A stretch of DNA of 38,126 nucleotides, taken from the NCBI GenBank assembly GCA_902784435.1, contig CACZUR010000023.1, positions 1 through 38,126 of the forward strand. Direction: 5' to 3'. This document shows positions 17,675 to 25,810 of this stretch, piece by piece (the first letter of the stretch is position 1; the number at the start of each line of letters is the position of its first letter). Source of the stretch: an uncultured Bacteroidia bacterium. GTDB taxonomy: Bacteria > Bacteroidota > Bacteroidia > Bacteroidales > UBA932. The notes beneath the pieces are model-generated. The model saw only the letters and a list, made by a program, of their open reading frames with translations, did no database searches and was not told the origin of the DNA. The position numbers were made by a program, and so were the translations under genes.

Positions 17675-20434
17675 ATGGATTATAATTTTTTAGAGATTGA
17701 GAAGAAATGGCAGCAGTGGTGGGCCGCCAACAAGACATACAAAGCGGAAATCCATTCCGACAAGCCCAAGTACTATGTGCTGGACATGTTCCCGTACCCC
17801 AGCGGTGCGGGCCTGCATGTGGGGCATCCGCTGGGATACATCGCCAGTGACATCTTTGCCCGTTACAAGCGCCTGAAAGGTTTCAACGTGCTGCACCCGA
17901 TGGGCTACGACGCCTTCGGCCTGCCGGCAGAGCAGTATGCCATCCAGACCGGACAGCATCCGGAAAAGACCACCCACGACAATGTGGCCCGTTACCGGGA
18001 GCAGCTGGACCGCATCGGCTTTTCCTTCGACTGGGACCGCGAGTTCCGCACCTCGGATCCGGACTATTACAAGTGGACCCAGTGGGCCTTCCTGAAGATG
18101 TTCGGCTCCTGGTACGACAACGCTGTCCAGAAAGCCCGTCCCATCGAGGAACTGGTGGCCGCTTTTGAGAAAGGCGGCTCGGATGCCGTAGATGCCGCCT
18201 GCAGCGAGGGCCCTGCTTTCACGGCTGCGCAGTGGAATGCCTTCTCCGAGAAGGAAAAGGCTGCTGCCCTGATGCGTTACCGCATTGCTTATCAGGGAGA
18301 AAGCACCGTGAACTGGTGCCCGGAACTGGGAACCGTCCTGGCCAACGACGAGGTAAAGGACGGCTTCAGCGAGCGCGGCGGTTTCCCGGTATTCCAGAAG
18401 AAAATGACTCAGTGGCAGCTGCGTGTGAGCGCCTATGCCGGCCGTCTGCTGGACAGCCTGGAAAAGCTGGACTGGACCGATTCCCTGAAGGAAATGCAGC
18501 GTAACTGGATTGGCCGCAGCGAGGGCGCCGAGATGGTGTTCAAAGTGGAATGCGACGGCATTCAGCACGACGTTACCATCTTCACCACCCGGGCAGATAC
18601 CGTGTTTGGCGTCACCTTCATGGTGCTGGCTCCGGAAAGCGAATGGGTGGCCAAGCTGACATCGGCCTCGCAGAAAGAAGCCGTAGACGCCTATCTGGAA
18701 CAGGTGAAAAAGAAAACCGAGCGTGAGCGCATGGCCGGCAAGGCCGTCACGGGCGTATTCTCCGGTTCTTACGGGATCAACCCCCTCACCGGGGAGAAGG
18801 TGCCCGTCTGGATTGCCGAATATGTACTGGCTGGTTACGGAACCGGCGCCATCATGGCCGTTCCCGCGCACGACAGCCGCGACTATGCCTTTGCCAAGAA
18901 GTTCGGCCTGCCCATCATTCCTCTCATCGAAGGGGCCGATGTGAGCGAGCAAAGCCTGGATGCCAAGGAAGGCATCATGTGCAACAGCGGTTTCCTGAAC
19001 GGACTCACGGTAAAGGAAGCCATCCCCGCCGCCATCGATTATGTTCAGAAACAGGGCATCGGCCACCGGAAAGTGAATTTCCGCCTGCGCGACGCCATTT
19101 TCTCCCGCCAGCGCTACTGGGGAGAACCTTTCCCCATCTACTTCAAGGACGGCATCGCCACGCCGGTCCCCATGGAGGACCTGCCGCTGATGCTTCCGGA
19201 GATTGACGAGTACAAGCCCACCGAGGACGGCCGTCCGCCGCTGGCGCGCGCCAAGAACTGGACCTACAAGGGATATCCGCTGGAAACCAGCACCATGCCC
19301 GGTTTCGCCGGCTCCAGCGCCTATTACCTCCGCTACATGGATCCCCGTAATCCGGAGGCGCTGGTCAGCCGGGAGGCCGATGCCTACTGGCGCAACGTAG
19401 ACCTGTATGTGGGCGGCACGGAGCACGCTACCGGCCACCTGATCTATAGCCGTTTCTGGAACAAATTCCTCTACGACCTGGGCTATGTGTGCGAGGATGA
19501 ACCTTTCTGCAAACTCATCAACCAGGGCATGATCCAGGGCCGTTCCAACTTCGTGTACCTGATTCCCGGCACCAACAAGTTCGTATCGGCCGGCCTCAAA
19601 GACCAGTACGAGACCATCCCGGTGCATGTGGACGTGAATATCGTCTATAATGACAAACTGGATATCGAGGCCTTCCGTGCCTGGCGCCCGGATTACAAGG
19701 ATGCGGAATTCGTGCTGGAAGACGGAGAGTACATCTGCGGCTGGGCCATCGAAAAGATGTCCAAGAGCATGTACAACGTGGTGAACCCGGACAAGATCTG
19801 CGATACTTACGGGGCCGACACCCTGCGCCTGTACGAGATGTTCCTGGGCCCCATCGAGCAGGCCAAGCCCTGGGACACCAAGGGTATCGACGGCGTAAAC
19901 CGTTTCCTCAAGAAGTTCTGGCGCCTGTTCTGGGACCGCGAAAACTGGCTGGTCACGGACCAGGAACCCACAAAAGAGGAACTGAAGGCCCTGCACAAGC
20001 TCATCGGCAAGGCGCAGGAAGACATTGAACACTTCTCCTACAACACCACCATATCGGCCTTCATGATTGCCCTGAACGAGTTGGGGAACTGCTCCAAACG
20101 GGCCATCCTGGAACCGCTCACCGTGCTGCTGAGCCCGTTTGCCCCGCACATCGCAGAGGAACTGTGGCACCAGCTGGGGCACGAGACTTCGGTGGTGTAT
20201 GCCAGCTTCCCGGAATACAAGGCAGAACTGGCGGCCGACAACAGCGTCAATTATCCGGTGTCCTTCAACGGAAAAACCCGTTTCTTCCTGGAGGCGCCCG
20301 CATCGGCCGCTCCCGCCGAGGTGGAGGCCCTGGTACGGGCACATGAGAAAACGCCGCAGTATGTGGGCGAAATGTCCATCGCCAAGGTAATCGTAGTGCC
20401 TGGCCGCATCGTTAACGTCGTCCTCAAAAAGTAG
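17675..20434 (+). CDS. leuS: Leucyl-tRNA synthetase
   Basis: A 919-residue class I aminoacyl-tRNA synthetase that charges tRNA-Leu in the cytoplasm. The HIGH-type motif is in [13 protein letters not shown] (His48, His51), and KMSKS is at 694-698. The CP1 editing domain lies between them, with [12 protein letters not shown] and [18 protein letters not shown] carrying the conserved Thr-rich and Asp positions that clear mischarged tRNA. The anticodon-binding domain and a C-terminal extension follow. Length is normal for Bacteroidota. The start [16 protein letters not shown] is typical and lies 4 bases after the previous stop. The next gene begins 1 base after its stop. Confidence 0.98.
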   Translation: MDYNFLEIEKKWQQWWAANKTYKAEIHSDKPKYYVLDMFPYPSGAGLHVGHPLGYIASDIFARYKRLKGFNVLHPMGYDAFGLPAEQYAIQTGQHPEKTTHDNVARYREQLDRIGFSFDWDREFRTSDPDYYKWTQWAFLKMFGSWYDNAVQKARPIEELVAAFEKGGSDAVDAACSEGPAFTAAQWNAFSEKEKAAALMRYRIAYQGESTVNWCPELGTVLANDEVKDGFSERGGFPVFQKKMTQWQLRVSAYAGRLLDSLEKLDWTDSLKEMQRNWIGRSEGAEMVFKVECDGIQHDVTIFTTRADTVFGVTFMVLAPESEWVAKLTSASQKEAVDAYLEQVKKKTERERMAGKAVTGVFSGSYGINPLTGEKVPVWIAEYVLAGYGTGAIMAVPAHDSRDYAFAKKFGLPIIPLIEGADVSEQSLDAKEGIMCNSGFLNGLTVKEAIPAAIDYVQKQGIGHRKVNFRLRDAIFSRQRYWGEPFPIYFKDGIATPVPMEDLPLMLPEIDEYKPTEDGRPPLARAKNWTYKGYPLETSTMPGFAGSSAYYLRYMDPRNPEALVSREADAYWRNVDLYVGGTEHATGHLIYSRFWNKFLYDLGYVCEDEPFCKLINQGMIQGRSNFVYLIPGTNKFVSAGLKDQYETIPVHVDVNIVYNDKLDIEAFRAWRPDYKDAEFVLEDGEYICGWAIEKMSKSMYNVVNPDKICDTYGADTLRLYEMFLGPIEQAKPWDTKGIDGVNRFLKKFWRLFWDRENWLVTDQEPTKEELKALHKLIGKAQEDIEHFSYNTTISAFMIALNELGNCSKRAILEPLTVLLSPFAPHIAEELWHQLGHETSVVYASFPEYKAELAADNSVNYPVSFNGKTRFFLEAPASAAPAEVEALVRAHEKTPQYVGEMSIAKVIVVPGRIVNVVLKK

Positions 20435-20435
20435 T

Positions 20436-21356
20436 ATGGATAAGAAAAAAGTCCTCATCGGCATTTTCGACTACATCGTCATTACCGTGGGCGTGGTGCT
20501 TTTCGTGATGGCGTGGCAGTCGTTCCTGCTGCCCAACAACATGATTGACGGCGGCCTTACCGGTGCATCGGCCCTGCTGGCCATGGTCACCGGCATCTCC
20601 GTGGATATCTGGTACTTCGGCATCAATGTGCTGCTGCTGGTGCTGGCCTGGTTCGTCCTGGGGCAGGGATTCGGCATCAAGACCATCTACGCCATCCTGC
20701 TGTCCACGGCGCTGTTCCGCCTGCTGGGCGACGAAAGCATGCGCTGGCTGTGGTCGGTGGAAGGGGAGGCTCTGTATGTGGGCGACGGCATCCTGGTGCC
20801 CATCATCGGCGGACTCCTGGAAGCCGTGGGCCTCGCGCTCATCATCATGCGCGGGGGTTCTACCGGCGGAACGGACATCCTGGCCCTTATCGTGAACAAG
20901 TTCTGGCCCATTTCCGTGGGCCGGTTCTACCTGATGGCAGACTTTGTGGTCATCACCCTCCTCATCTTCGTGCCCGGGCATAACTTTACCAATGTGGTGT
21001 ACGGTTACATCACCATGGGCGTGTGCGCCTATGTACTGGACCTGATTATGCTGGGTAAGGATTCCACCGTCCAGATTCATATTTTCTCCGACCATCTGGA
21101 GCGGATCGGGAATTACATCACCCAGGATATGGCCCGCGGCGTCACCGCCCTCCATGCCATGGGCTGGTATACCAAGCAGGACCGCCAGGTACTCATGGTG
21201 GTCCTGCGCAAGAACGAACTGCCGGAGCTGGTGAAGGCTGTAAAGGAAATAGACCCCAAGGCATTCGTTACCGTGGTTCCCGCCAACAATGTATTTGGCG
21301 AGGGCTTCGACGAAATGAAAACCGGACTTAACAAAAAGAAGAAAAAAAGACAGTAG
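20436..21356 (+). CDS. YitT-family membrane protein (first of two)
   Basis: A 306-residue integral inner-membrane protein with about six or seven hydrophobic segments in residues 7-205, for example YIVITVGVVLFVMAW and YFGINVLLLVLAWFVLG. It carries the family loop RGGSTGGTDILALI, followed by a C-terminal cytoplasmic DUF2179 domain (about 210-290; IFSDHLERIGNYI and GMTAL-like RGVTALHAMGWY). YitT proteins are widespread and poorly characterised, and transport has been suggested but not shown. It starts 1 base after leuS and is followed after 2 bases by a second member of the family. Confidence 0.9.
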   Translation: MDKKKVLIGIFDYIVITVGVVLFVMAWQSFLLPNNMIDGGLTGASALLAMVTGISVDIWYFGINVLLLVLAWFVLGQGFGIKTIYAILLSTALFRLLGDESMRWLWSVEGEALYVGDGILVPIIGGLLEAVGLALIIMRGGSTGGTDILALIVNKFWPISVGRFYLMADFVVITLLIFVPGHNFTNVVYGYITMGVCAYVLDLIMLGKDSTVQIHIFSDHLERIGNYITQDMARGVTALHAMGWYTKQDRQVLMVVLRKNELPELVKAVKEIDPKAFVTVVPANNVFGEGFDEMKTGLNKKKKKRQ

Positions 21357-21358
21357 TT

Positions 21359-22336
21359 ATGTCAATCCTCAAGAAAAATGTGTTTACCCAAGTCAAGGAG
21401 TGGCTGCTGGTTACCCTGGGCATCCTGATCTATGTGACAGGATGGGCGCTCTTCCTCATCCCCAACAACCTGGTGGGCGGCGGCGTATCCGGTATCTCCT
21501 CCATGATTCAGTATGCCACCAACGGCGCCATCCAGATGGGTTATTCCTATTTTGTGCTCAACGCCATCCTCATCATTGCCGCCGTGGTCATCCTGGGCAT
21601 GGGCTTCGGCGCCAAAACCCTCTATGCCATCGTGCTGGCCTCCGTGGCCCTGCGCTTCCTGCCGGACCTGATTCCGGCCGAAATAGTCAAGCACCTGGCC
21701 CTGGACAACGGAAAACTCCTTTCCGTGCTCATGGGCGGCCTCATGGCGGGTATCGGCATCGGCATGAGCATCTCCAACGGCGGCTCCACCGGCGGAACGG
21801 ACATCATTGCGCTCATCTATACCAAGTACCACAATGTGTCACCGGGCAAGGTAATCCTTTTCCTGGACTTCGTCATCATCCTGTCTTCGCTCATCGTTCC
21901 GTCCTATGTGCCGGAAATCGACGCTGCCACAGGCCTGGCCGTATTGGATGCCGACGGAAATACCGTCACGCACCTGATGCCCATCTACGACAAAATTACC
22001 ACCGTACTGTACGGCCTTATCCTGGTTACCGTGAACAGCTATGTACTGGACATGTACATCTCCGGTTCCCAGCAAAGCGTACAGCTGTTCATCCTGTCCC
22101 ATGAGTATGAACGGATTGCCGATGCCATCACGCACGAGCTGCATCGCGGCGTCACCGTACTGGACGGCAAGGGCTGGTACTCCAAACAGGACACGAAGGT
22201 ACTCATGGTCCTTACCCGCAAAACCGACCTGAACCTGCTGCTGCGCTATATCAAACAGATAGATTCACATGCCTTCCTTTCCGTGAGTTCCGTCAACGGC
22301 GTATACGGAAAGGGATTCGACACCATCAAGAAATAA
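21359..22336 (+). CDS. YitT-family membrane protein (second of two)
   Basis: A 325-residue paralogue of the preceding protein with the same plan: an N-terminal membrane domain with the loop NGGSTGGTDIIALI and a C-terminal DUF2179 domain (LSHEYERIADAITHELHRGVT, then GWYSKQDTKVLMV). It differs by an insertion of about 20 residues in the loop after the fifth membrane segment (PSYVPEIDAATGLAVLDADG). The two genes are adjacent and similar along their whole length, consistent with a tandem duplication that has since diverged. They may form a heteromer. The specific function is unknown. Confidence 0.9.
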   Translation: MSILKKNVFTQVKEWLLVTLGILIYVTGWALFLIPNNLVGGGVSGISSMIQYATNGAIQMGYSYFVLNAILIIAAVVILGMGFGAKTLYAIVLASVALRFLPDLIPAEIVKHLALDNGKLLSVLMGGLMAGIGIGMSISNGGSTGGTDIIALIYTKYHNVSPGKVILFLDFVIILSSLIVPSYVPEIDAATGLAVLDADGNTVTHLMPIYDKITTVLYGLILVTVNSYVLDMYISGSQQSVQLFILSHEYERIADAITHELHRGVTVLDGKGWYSKQDTKVLMVLTRKTDLNLLLRYIKQIDSHAFLSVSSVNGVYGKGFDTIKK

Positions 22337-22386
22337 GTTCTTTGAAATAGGGGATAAGCGCTTTCTCCCGGCGGCTTTTCCTTGCA

Positions 22387-22905
22387 ATGAATCACCTGTT
22401 AGTGCTGTTTCTCGCACTCTGGTCGGCGCTGTCTACTGCTACGGCAGTGTACTTGTATGTACGCATGCGCCGGTTGGAGGCATCCTGGGACATTGTTCCC
22501 GAGGCGCAAGCCGAAGACAATGATCCCGCTCCCTATGAAACGGCGGCCATCGATCAGTTCCTGTACGACAGGTGTTGCCGGTATATGACCGATCGCCGGC
22601 CTTTCCTGGTAGAGTCCTTTACGCTCCAGGACCTGGCCAACGCGGTCTATACCAATAAGGCGTATCTGAGCAAGACCATCAACCGCTTTTCCGGCAAAAA
22701 CTTCCGGCAGTATGTCAATTACTACAGAGTGATGTATTCGATGGAGTTGTTCCGGAACAATATGAGTCTCAGGATCAGTGCCTTGGCGGAACTGTCCGGT
22801 TTCCGTTCGGAGACATCTTACCTGCAAAGCTTCAAGAAGGTGATGGGCGAACAGCCCAGCCACTGGTGTGCCCGGATGCGCAGAAAGTATAATAAACGTA
22901 AATAA
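22387..22905 (+). CDS. Membrane-anchored AraC-family HTH regulator
   Basis: A 172-residue protein with one hydrophobic helix at 3-25 (LLVLFLALWSALSTATAVYL) followed by basic residues (RMRRLE), which predicts a cytoplasmic C-terminal part. Residues 70-168 match the AraC/XylS double helix-turn-helix: first HTH near DLANAVYTNKAYLSKTINR, then the LFRNNMSLRISALAELSGF segment, with SYLQSFKKVMGEQPSHW in the second HTH. There is no periplasmic sensor or ligand-binding domain, unlike hybrid two-component systems or ordinary AraC proteins. It follows the YitT genes after 50 bases on the same strand. Its targets are not visible. Confidence 0.82.
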   Translation: MNHLLVLFLALWSALSTATAVYLYVRMRRLEASWDIVPEAQAEDNDPAPYETAAIDQFLYDRCCRYMTDRRPFLVESFTLQDLANAVYTNKAYLSKTINRFSGKNFRQYVNYYRVMYSMELFRNNMSLRISALAELSGFRSETSYLQSFKKVMGEQPSHWCARMRRKYNKRK

Positions 22906-22924
22906 CCCGGCAGGGGAATGCGGC

Positions 22925-23623
22925 TTATCCTTCTATCCCTTTCCACGTAGTTGGAACAGGGGCCGTTACATCCACCTCGGTCTTTTTGACGGGGTGGATG
23001 AACTGTATACGGCGGGCCAGGAGACAGATGCCGCCGTCCGGATTGGAACGCTTGGCGCCGTATTTGAGGTCTCCTTTGATGGGACAGCCCATGTGGGAGA
23101 GCTGGCAGCGGATCTGGTGATGCCGTCCGGTGAACAGTTGGATCTCCAGAAGGAAATAGCGGTCCGTTTTCTGGATCAGGGTGTATTGTAATTTGGCTTC
23201 TTTGCCGTTTTTGGATACATAGGATTTGTTCTGGGCCTCGTTCCGGGTCAGGAAATCCGTGAGCAGGTCGCTCTTTTTGGGCGGCTCTCCGGCCGTGAGG
23301 GCCCAGTAGGTTTTGTGGATTTCGCCTTTTCGGAGCATTTCATTCAGGCGTTCCAGGGCCTTGGAGGTTTTGGCAAAGAGCACGACGCCGCTCACCGGGC
23401 GGTCCAGCCGGTGTGGAACCCCCATAAATACCTGACCGGGCTTGCTGTCCCGCTGGGCGATGAAGGCTTTCAGGGTTTCTGAAAGCGGCTCATCCCCGGT
23501 TTTGTCGCCCTGGACAATCTCTCCCGTGCGTTTGTTGAAAACCAGCAGGTGATTGTCCTCGTACAGGATTCTCTCCTGCAAATCCCGGAACTCTTCCGGG
23601 CTCATTTCCCTGTATACTCCCAT
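22925..23623 (-). CDS. RluA-family pseudouridine synthase
   Basis: A 232-residue enzyme that isomerises uridine to pseudouridine in RNA. The catalytic aspartate is Asp74 in VPHRLDRPVSG, the RluA-family signature, and the later motifs LFTGRHHQIRCQLSHMG and IKGDLKYGA are also typical. It has no S4 domain and is short, like RluC/RluD-related single-domain members, so the target RNA cannot be assigned. The open frame extends upstream to 23758, but that stretch crosses the divergent promoter region. ATG 23623 gives MGVYREMSPEEF and lies 8 bases after a -7 box. Confidence 0.9.
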   Translation of the reverse strand: MGVYREMSPEEFRDLQERILYEDNHLLVFNKRTGEIVQGDKTGDEPLSETLKAFIAQRDSKPGQVFMGVPHRLDRPVSGVVLFAKTSKALERLNEMLRKGEIHKTYWALTAGEPPKKSDLLTDFLTRNEAQNKSYVSKNGKEAKLQYTLIQKTDRYFLLEIQLFTGRHHQIRCQLSHMGCPIKGDLKYGAKRSNPDGGICLLARRIQFIHPVKKTEVDVTAPVPTTWKGIEG

Positions 23624-23631
23624 AGTGAATG

Positions 23632-23639
23632 CAAAGTTA
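23632..23639 (-). promoter_or_regulatory. -7 box of the pseudouridine synthase gene
   Basis: TAACTTTG on the minus strand matches TAnnTTTG and ends 8 bases before the ATG at 23623. No convincing -33 box was found. It is arranged back to back with the promoter of the plug-domain gene. Confidence 0.45.
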
Positions 23640-23657
23640 AGGCTTTTTTCCGTTTTG

Positions 23658-23688
23658 TTTGAAGTGTGCAAAAAAAACTGTAGTTTTG
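23658..23688 (+). promoter_or_regulatory. Promoter of the plug-domain lipoprotein gene
   Basis: TTTG at 23658-23661, a spacer of 19, and TAGTTTTG at 23681-23688 match the Bacteroidota consensus in sequence and spacing. The ATG at 23694 is only 5 bases further, so the transcript is probably leaderless or nearly so. It also fixes the start codon, because a longer open frame begins well upstream of it. Confidence 0.75.
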
Positions 23689-23693
23689 CAGGT

Positions 23694-24134
23694 ATGAAAA
23701 AAGCATTGATACTGGGCCTCTTGGCGGCCATCCTTACGTCCTGTGGCACAACTGCCAACCAAGCCGTGTATGCTACTTCCCAGGAAGAAGTGGTGGAAAT
23801 CGGCTATGGGCAGGAAGTTCGCGGAAAACTCACCTCTTCCGTCTCCAGCGTTCCCAAGGAAAAACATCCCACCACCTACCGGAATATCTATGAGATGATC
23901 GTGGGCAAATGCGCCGGGGTTTCCGTCCGGGGAAACAGCATCTATATCCGGGGCATCAATTCCATCAATTCTTCCACGGAGCCTCTTTTCATCGTGGACG
24001 ATTCGCCCCGGGATTCCATCGACGATATCAATCCCAATGACGTCAAAAGCATTGATGTTCTGAAGGATGCCGGTGCAACGTCCATCTATGGGAGCCGGGG
24101 CGCCAACGGCGTCATCATCATAAAATTGAAATAA
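23694..24134 (+). CDS. Plug-only TonB-receptor-like lipoprotein
   Basis: A 146-residue protein with a lipoprotein signal ending LTSC (Cys17). Residues 31-50 (EEVVEIGYGQEVRGKLTSSV) align with the TonB-box region of SusC. Residues 65-146 form a complete SusC-type plug: IYIRGINSINSSTEPLFIVD and VLKDAGATSIYGSRGANG. The protein stops right after the plug (GVIIIKLK), with no carboxypeptidase-regulatory domain before it and no beta-barrel after it. The bases that follow contain a tRNA promoter rather than barrel remnants, so this looks like a settled gene and not a fresh truncation. A role as a periplasmic or surface adaptor is possible but unproven. Confidence 0.85.
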   Translation: MKKALILGLLAAILTSCGTTANQAVYATSQEEVVEIGYGQEVRGKLTSSVSSVPKEKHPTTYRNIYEMIVGKCAGVSVRGNSIYIRGINSINSSTEPLFIVDDSPRDSIDDINPNDVKSIDVLKDAGATSIYGSRGANGVIIIKLK

Positions 24135-24146
24135 ACGACAATTATT

Positions 24147-24177
24147 TTTGTTATTTCGCAAAAAAGTCGTAAATTTG
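24147..24177 (+). promoter_or_regulatory. tRNA-Pro promoter
   Basis: TTTG at 24147-24150, a spacer of 19, and TAAATTTG at 24170-24177 match the Bacteroidota -33/-7 consensus. The tRNA begins at 24190, 12 bases after the -7 box. Confidence 0.75.
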
Positions 24178-24189
24178 CGTTCCAATCTT

Positions 24190-24262
24190 CTGGATGTAGC
24201 GCAGTTGGTAGCGCACCTGGTTAGGGACCAGGAGGTCGCTGGTTCAAGTCCAGTCATCCAGA
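24190..24262 (+). tRNA. tRNA-Pro (anticodon AGG)
   Basis: A 73-base cloverleaf is visible: acceptor CTGGATG with CATCCAG, D stem GCGC/GCGC, anticodon stem CCTGG/CCAGG with loop TTAGGGA, variable AGGTC, T stem GCTGG/CCAGT with loop TTCAAGT, and discriminator A73. The anticodon is AGG at 24223-24225, which reads proline CCU. C1:G72, A73 and G35-G36 fit bacterial proline identity. CCA is not encoded. An A at position 34 is unusual for a bacterial tRNA other than tRNA-Arg(ACG). Confidence 0.9.
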
Positions 24263-24274
24263 CTTCTGATTGTC

Positions 24275-24307
24275 AGGCACTTACAGAAATGTAGGTGTCT
24301 TTTTTTT
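24275..24307 (+). terminator. Intrinsic terminator of tRNA-Pro
   Basis: The arms AGGCACTTAC (24275-24284) and GTAGGTGTCT (24291-24300) pair over 10 positions with two G-T wobbles around the loop AGAAAT, followed by seven T residues. It begins 12 bases after the tRNA. Confidence 0.8.
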
Positions 24308-24360
24308 CTGCCTCCGGATCTGTTTCGTATGCCGTGGCCAGGGCGGGGGGCTCGCGGGAT

Positions 24361-24560
24361 GGCGCTTGGCGCAGGTCCCGGCTTATTTGGCGCAGGTCTA
24401 ATTATATGGCCGATGCCTGCGCCATGAATTGCCATTTTGTGCCTTCCTGTGGCGCAGGCATAGCCCCTGAAATTCGGCCTGCGCCATCCATGCCCCGGCC
24501 TGCGCCATCCATGCCCCAGCCTGCGCCATCCTCGCCTCGGCCTGCGCCGCGTATTCTCAT
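24361..24560. repeat. Dyad-symmetric array of the 9-base motif TGGCGCAGG with 21-base phasing
   Basis: The motif occurs eight times. Forward (TGGCGCAGG): 24367, 24388, 24450. Inverted (CCTGCGCCA): 24416, 24478, 24499, 24520, and CCTGCGCCG at 24541. The first seven start positions and orientations, excluding the copy at 24520, form pairs placed exactly symmetrically about 24437 (24367/24499, 24388/24478, 24416/24450). Neighbouring copies outside the centre are 21 bases apart, and from 24478 the full 21-base unit repeats nearly unchanged. The rest of the 378-base gap 24263-24640 holds the tRNA terminator and a -7 box, and I see no credible gene in it. Confidence 0.85.
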
Positions 24561-24609
24561 CTTTGGTCGTGAAAACGGCGTTTGGGTGTCCAGACCAGAG
24601 AAAAATGCT

Positions 24610-24617
24610 TATCTTTG
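24610..24617 (+). promoter_or_regulatory. -7 box of the TIM-barrel lipoprotein gene
   Basis: TATCTTTG matches TAnnTTTG exactly and lies 23 bases before the GTG at 24641. It lies downstream of the in-frame ATG at 24605, which therefore cannot be the start if this promoter is used. No -33 box at normal spacing was found. Confidence 0.5.
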
Positions 24618-24640
24618 TTCAGACTAACCCATTGCATGCC

Positions 24641-25810
24641 GTGAAACACATTACCGCCATCTTACTGAGCCTGTTGCTGCTGGTGTCCTGCGACAGGCCG
24701 GCCCAACCCGGATTCATCGTTCAGGTGTCGCTGGGCGGCTGGAACCATCCGGACTATACGGCCGCGCAGATCATCGGCCGGCTGGACACCGTGTCCCGCC
24801 TGATTCCGGTGAAAAACGTCATCATTGGCTGGAGTACGGACAAGGAAATCTATCGGCAGGTAGGGGAATACCTGCATGGAAAGGGAATCGGGATGTACCT
24901 CTGGCTTCCGGTTTTCGCGGAGACGGAGGAGGTGTGTGACAACGTGCCGGCCGTGGACCTTTGGGGCAACGTTCCGGACCATTATGACCTGGCGGCAGGG
25001 GAGGGTTTCCGCTTCAACTGTCCTTCCCATCCGCAGAATATCACTAACGTCATCGGCATTTACGACCGCTTCTTTGCCGATTGCGGCTTTGACGGCGCCT
25101 TTCTGGACCGCGTGCGTACGCAGTCCTTCGTGAGCGGTGTGGGCGGCGTGCTCAACTGCGGATGCCCTTTGTGCCGGGAGCGCTTTGCGGCCGAAGGAGT
25201 GGACCTGGAAGCCGTACGGGCGGCCTGGGATGCCCGGGGCGATGCTTTCCTGTCGGTGAGCGGCTATACGCCTGCCCGGGGGTTCACTTTTACGGATCCC
25301 CTCGCGGCCGCCTTCTTCGAAGCCAAGGGACACATTGTGAGCCGTTCAGTGGCCGCCGTGGCCGACAGCCTGCGTGCACGGGGGCTTTCCATCGGCCTGG
25401 ACCTGTATGCCCCTTTCATGGCGCCTTTCGTGGGACAGGATTATGCCATCCTGTCGGAGCATGCCGATTTTATCAAGCCCATGCTCTACCGCCAGACCTT
25501 TGCCCCGGCCGGCATGGGGTTCGAATATGAACTACTGAAAAAGGCGGTTCCGGGCGCCGAAGGTTATCCGTCTTTCCCGATGGAGGTGGCTTTCCTGGAA
25601 TCCCAGCTGGAAGCCATGGAACCCTGGCCCTGCGCCAAGTATCCGGGCATTGAGATCAACTACTGGGAAGGCGTCGTGCCCACTTCTCCGGAATACGTGA
25701 CGGAATCCCTGGACGCCGTGATGCGCCATCGGTTTGACGGGGCTGTCCTGTCCTGGAACATCATGGAAGCCCCCGAGGCCCACATCGCCTGCCTGGGGGG
25801 CTATAGATAG
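24641..25810 (+). CDS. TIM-barrel glycoside-hydrolase-like lipoprotein
   Basis: A 389-residue protein read from GTG 24641, which gives MKHITAILLSLLLLVSC, a clean lipoprotein signal (Cys17). The ATG at 24605 adds 12 residues and lies before the -7 box. The body resembles a (beta/alpha)8 barrel of the uncharacterised glycoside-hydrolase-like families: IGMYLWLPVFAE, CGFDGAFLDRVRTQSF with acidic residues at a strand end, LSIGLDLYAPFMAP and ADFIKPMLYRQ. A CxCxxC motif (NCGCPLCRERF) follows the FLDRVR segment; similar cysteine motifs occur in other putative glycosidases. Substrate unknown. Its stop overlaps the end of the convergent hutI gene by 10 bases. Confidence 0.7.
   Translation: MKHITAILLSLLLLVSCDRPAQPGFIVQVSLGGWNHPDYTAAQIIGRLDTVSRLIPVKNVIIGWSTDKEIYRQVGEYLHGKGIGMYLWLPVFAETEEVCDNVPAVDLWGNVPDHYDLAAGEGFRFNCPSHPQNITNVIGIYDRFFADCGFDGAFLDRVRTQSFVSGVGGVLNCGCPLCRERFAAEGVDLEAVRAAWDARGDAFLSVSGYTPARGFTFTDPLAAAFFEAKGHIVSRSVAAVADSLRARGLSIGLDLYAPFMAPFVGQDYAILSEHADFIKPMLYRQTFAPAGMGFEYELLKKAVPGAEGYPSFPMEVAFLESQLEAMEPWPCAKYPGIEINYWEGVVPTSPEYVTESLDAVMRHRFDGAVLSWNIMEAPEAHIACLGGYR

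Noticed and set aside
23624-23758. Upstream extension of the pseudouridine synthase.
   Set aside because: It crosses both divergent promoters and the start of the plug-domain gene. ATG 23623 lies just after a -7 box.
24478-24549. Possible CRISPR array.
   Set aside because: The 21-base period has no unique spacers, the unit is shorter than CRISPR repeats, copies occur in both orientations, and no cas genes are nearby.
24295-24627. An open frame of 110 codons with proline-rich heptads (RPAPSMP) across the repeat array.
   Set aside because: The heptads only reflect the 21-base repeat unit. The start lies inside the tRNA terminator, the opposite strand gives similar heptads because the array is palindromic, and there is no promoter or signal for it.
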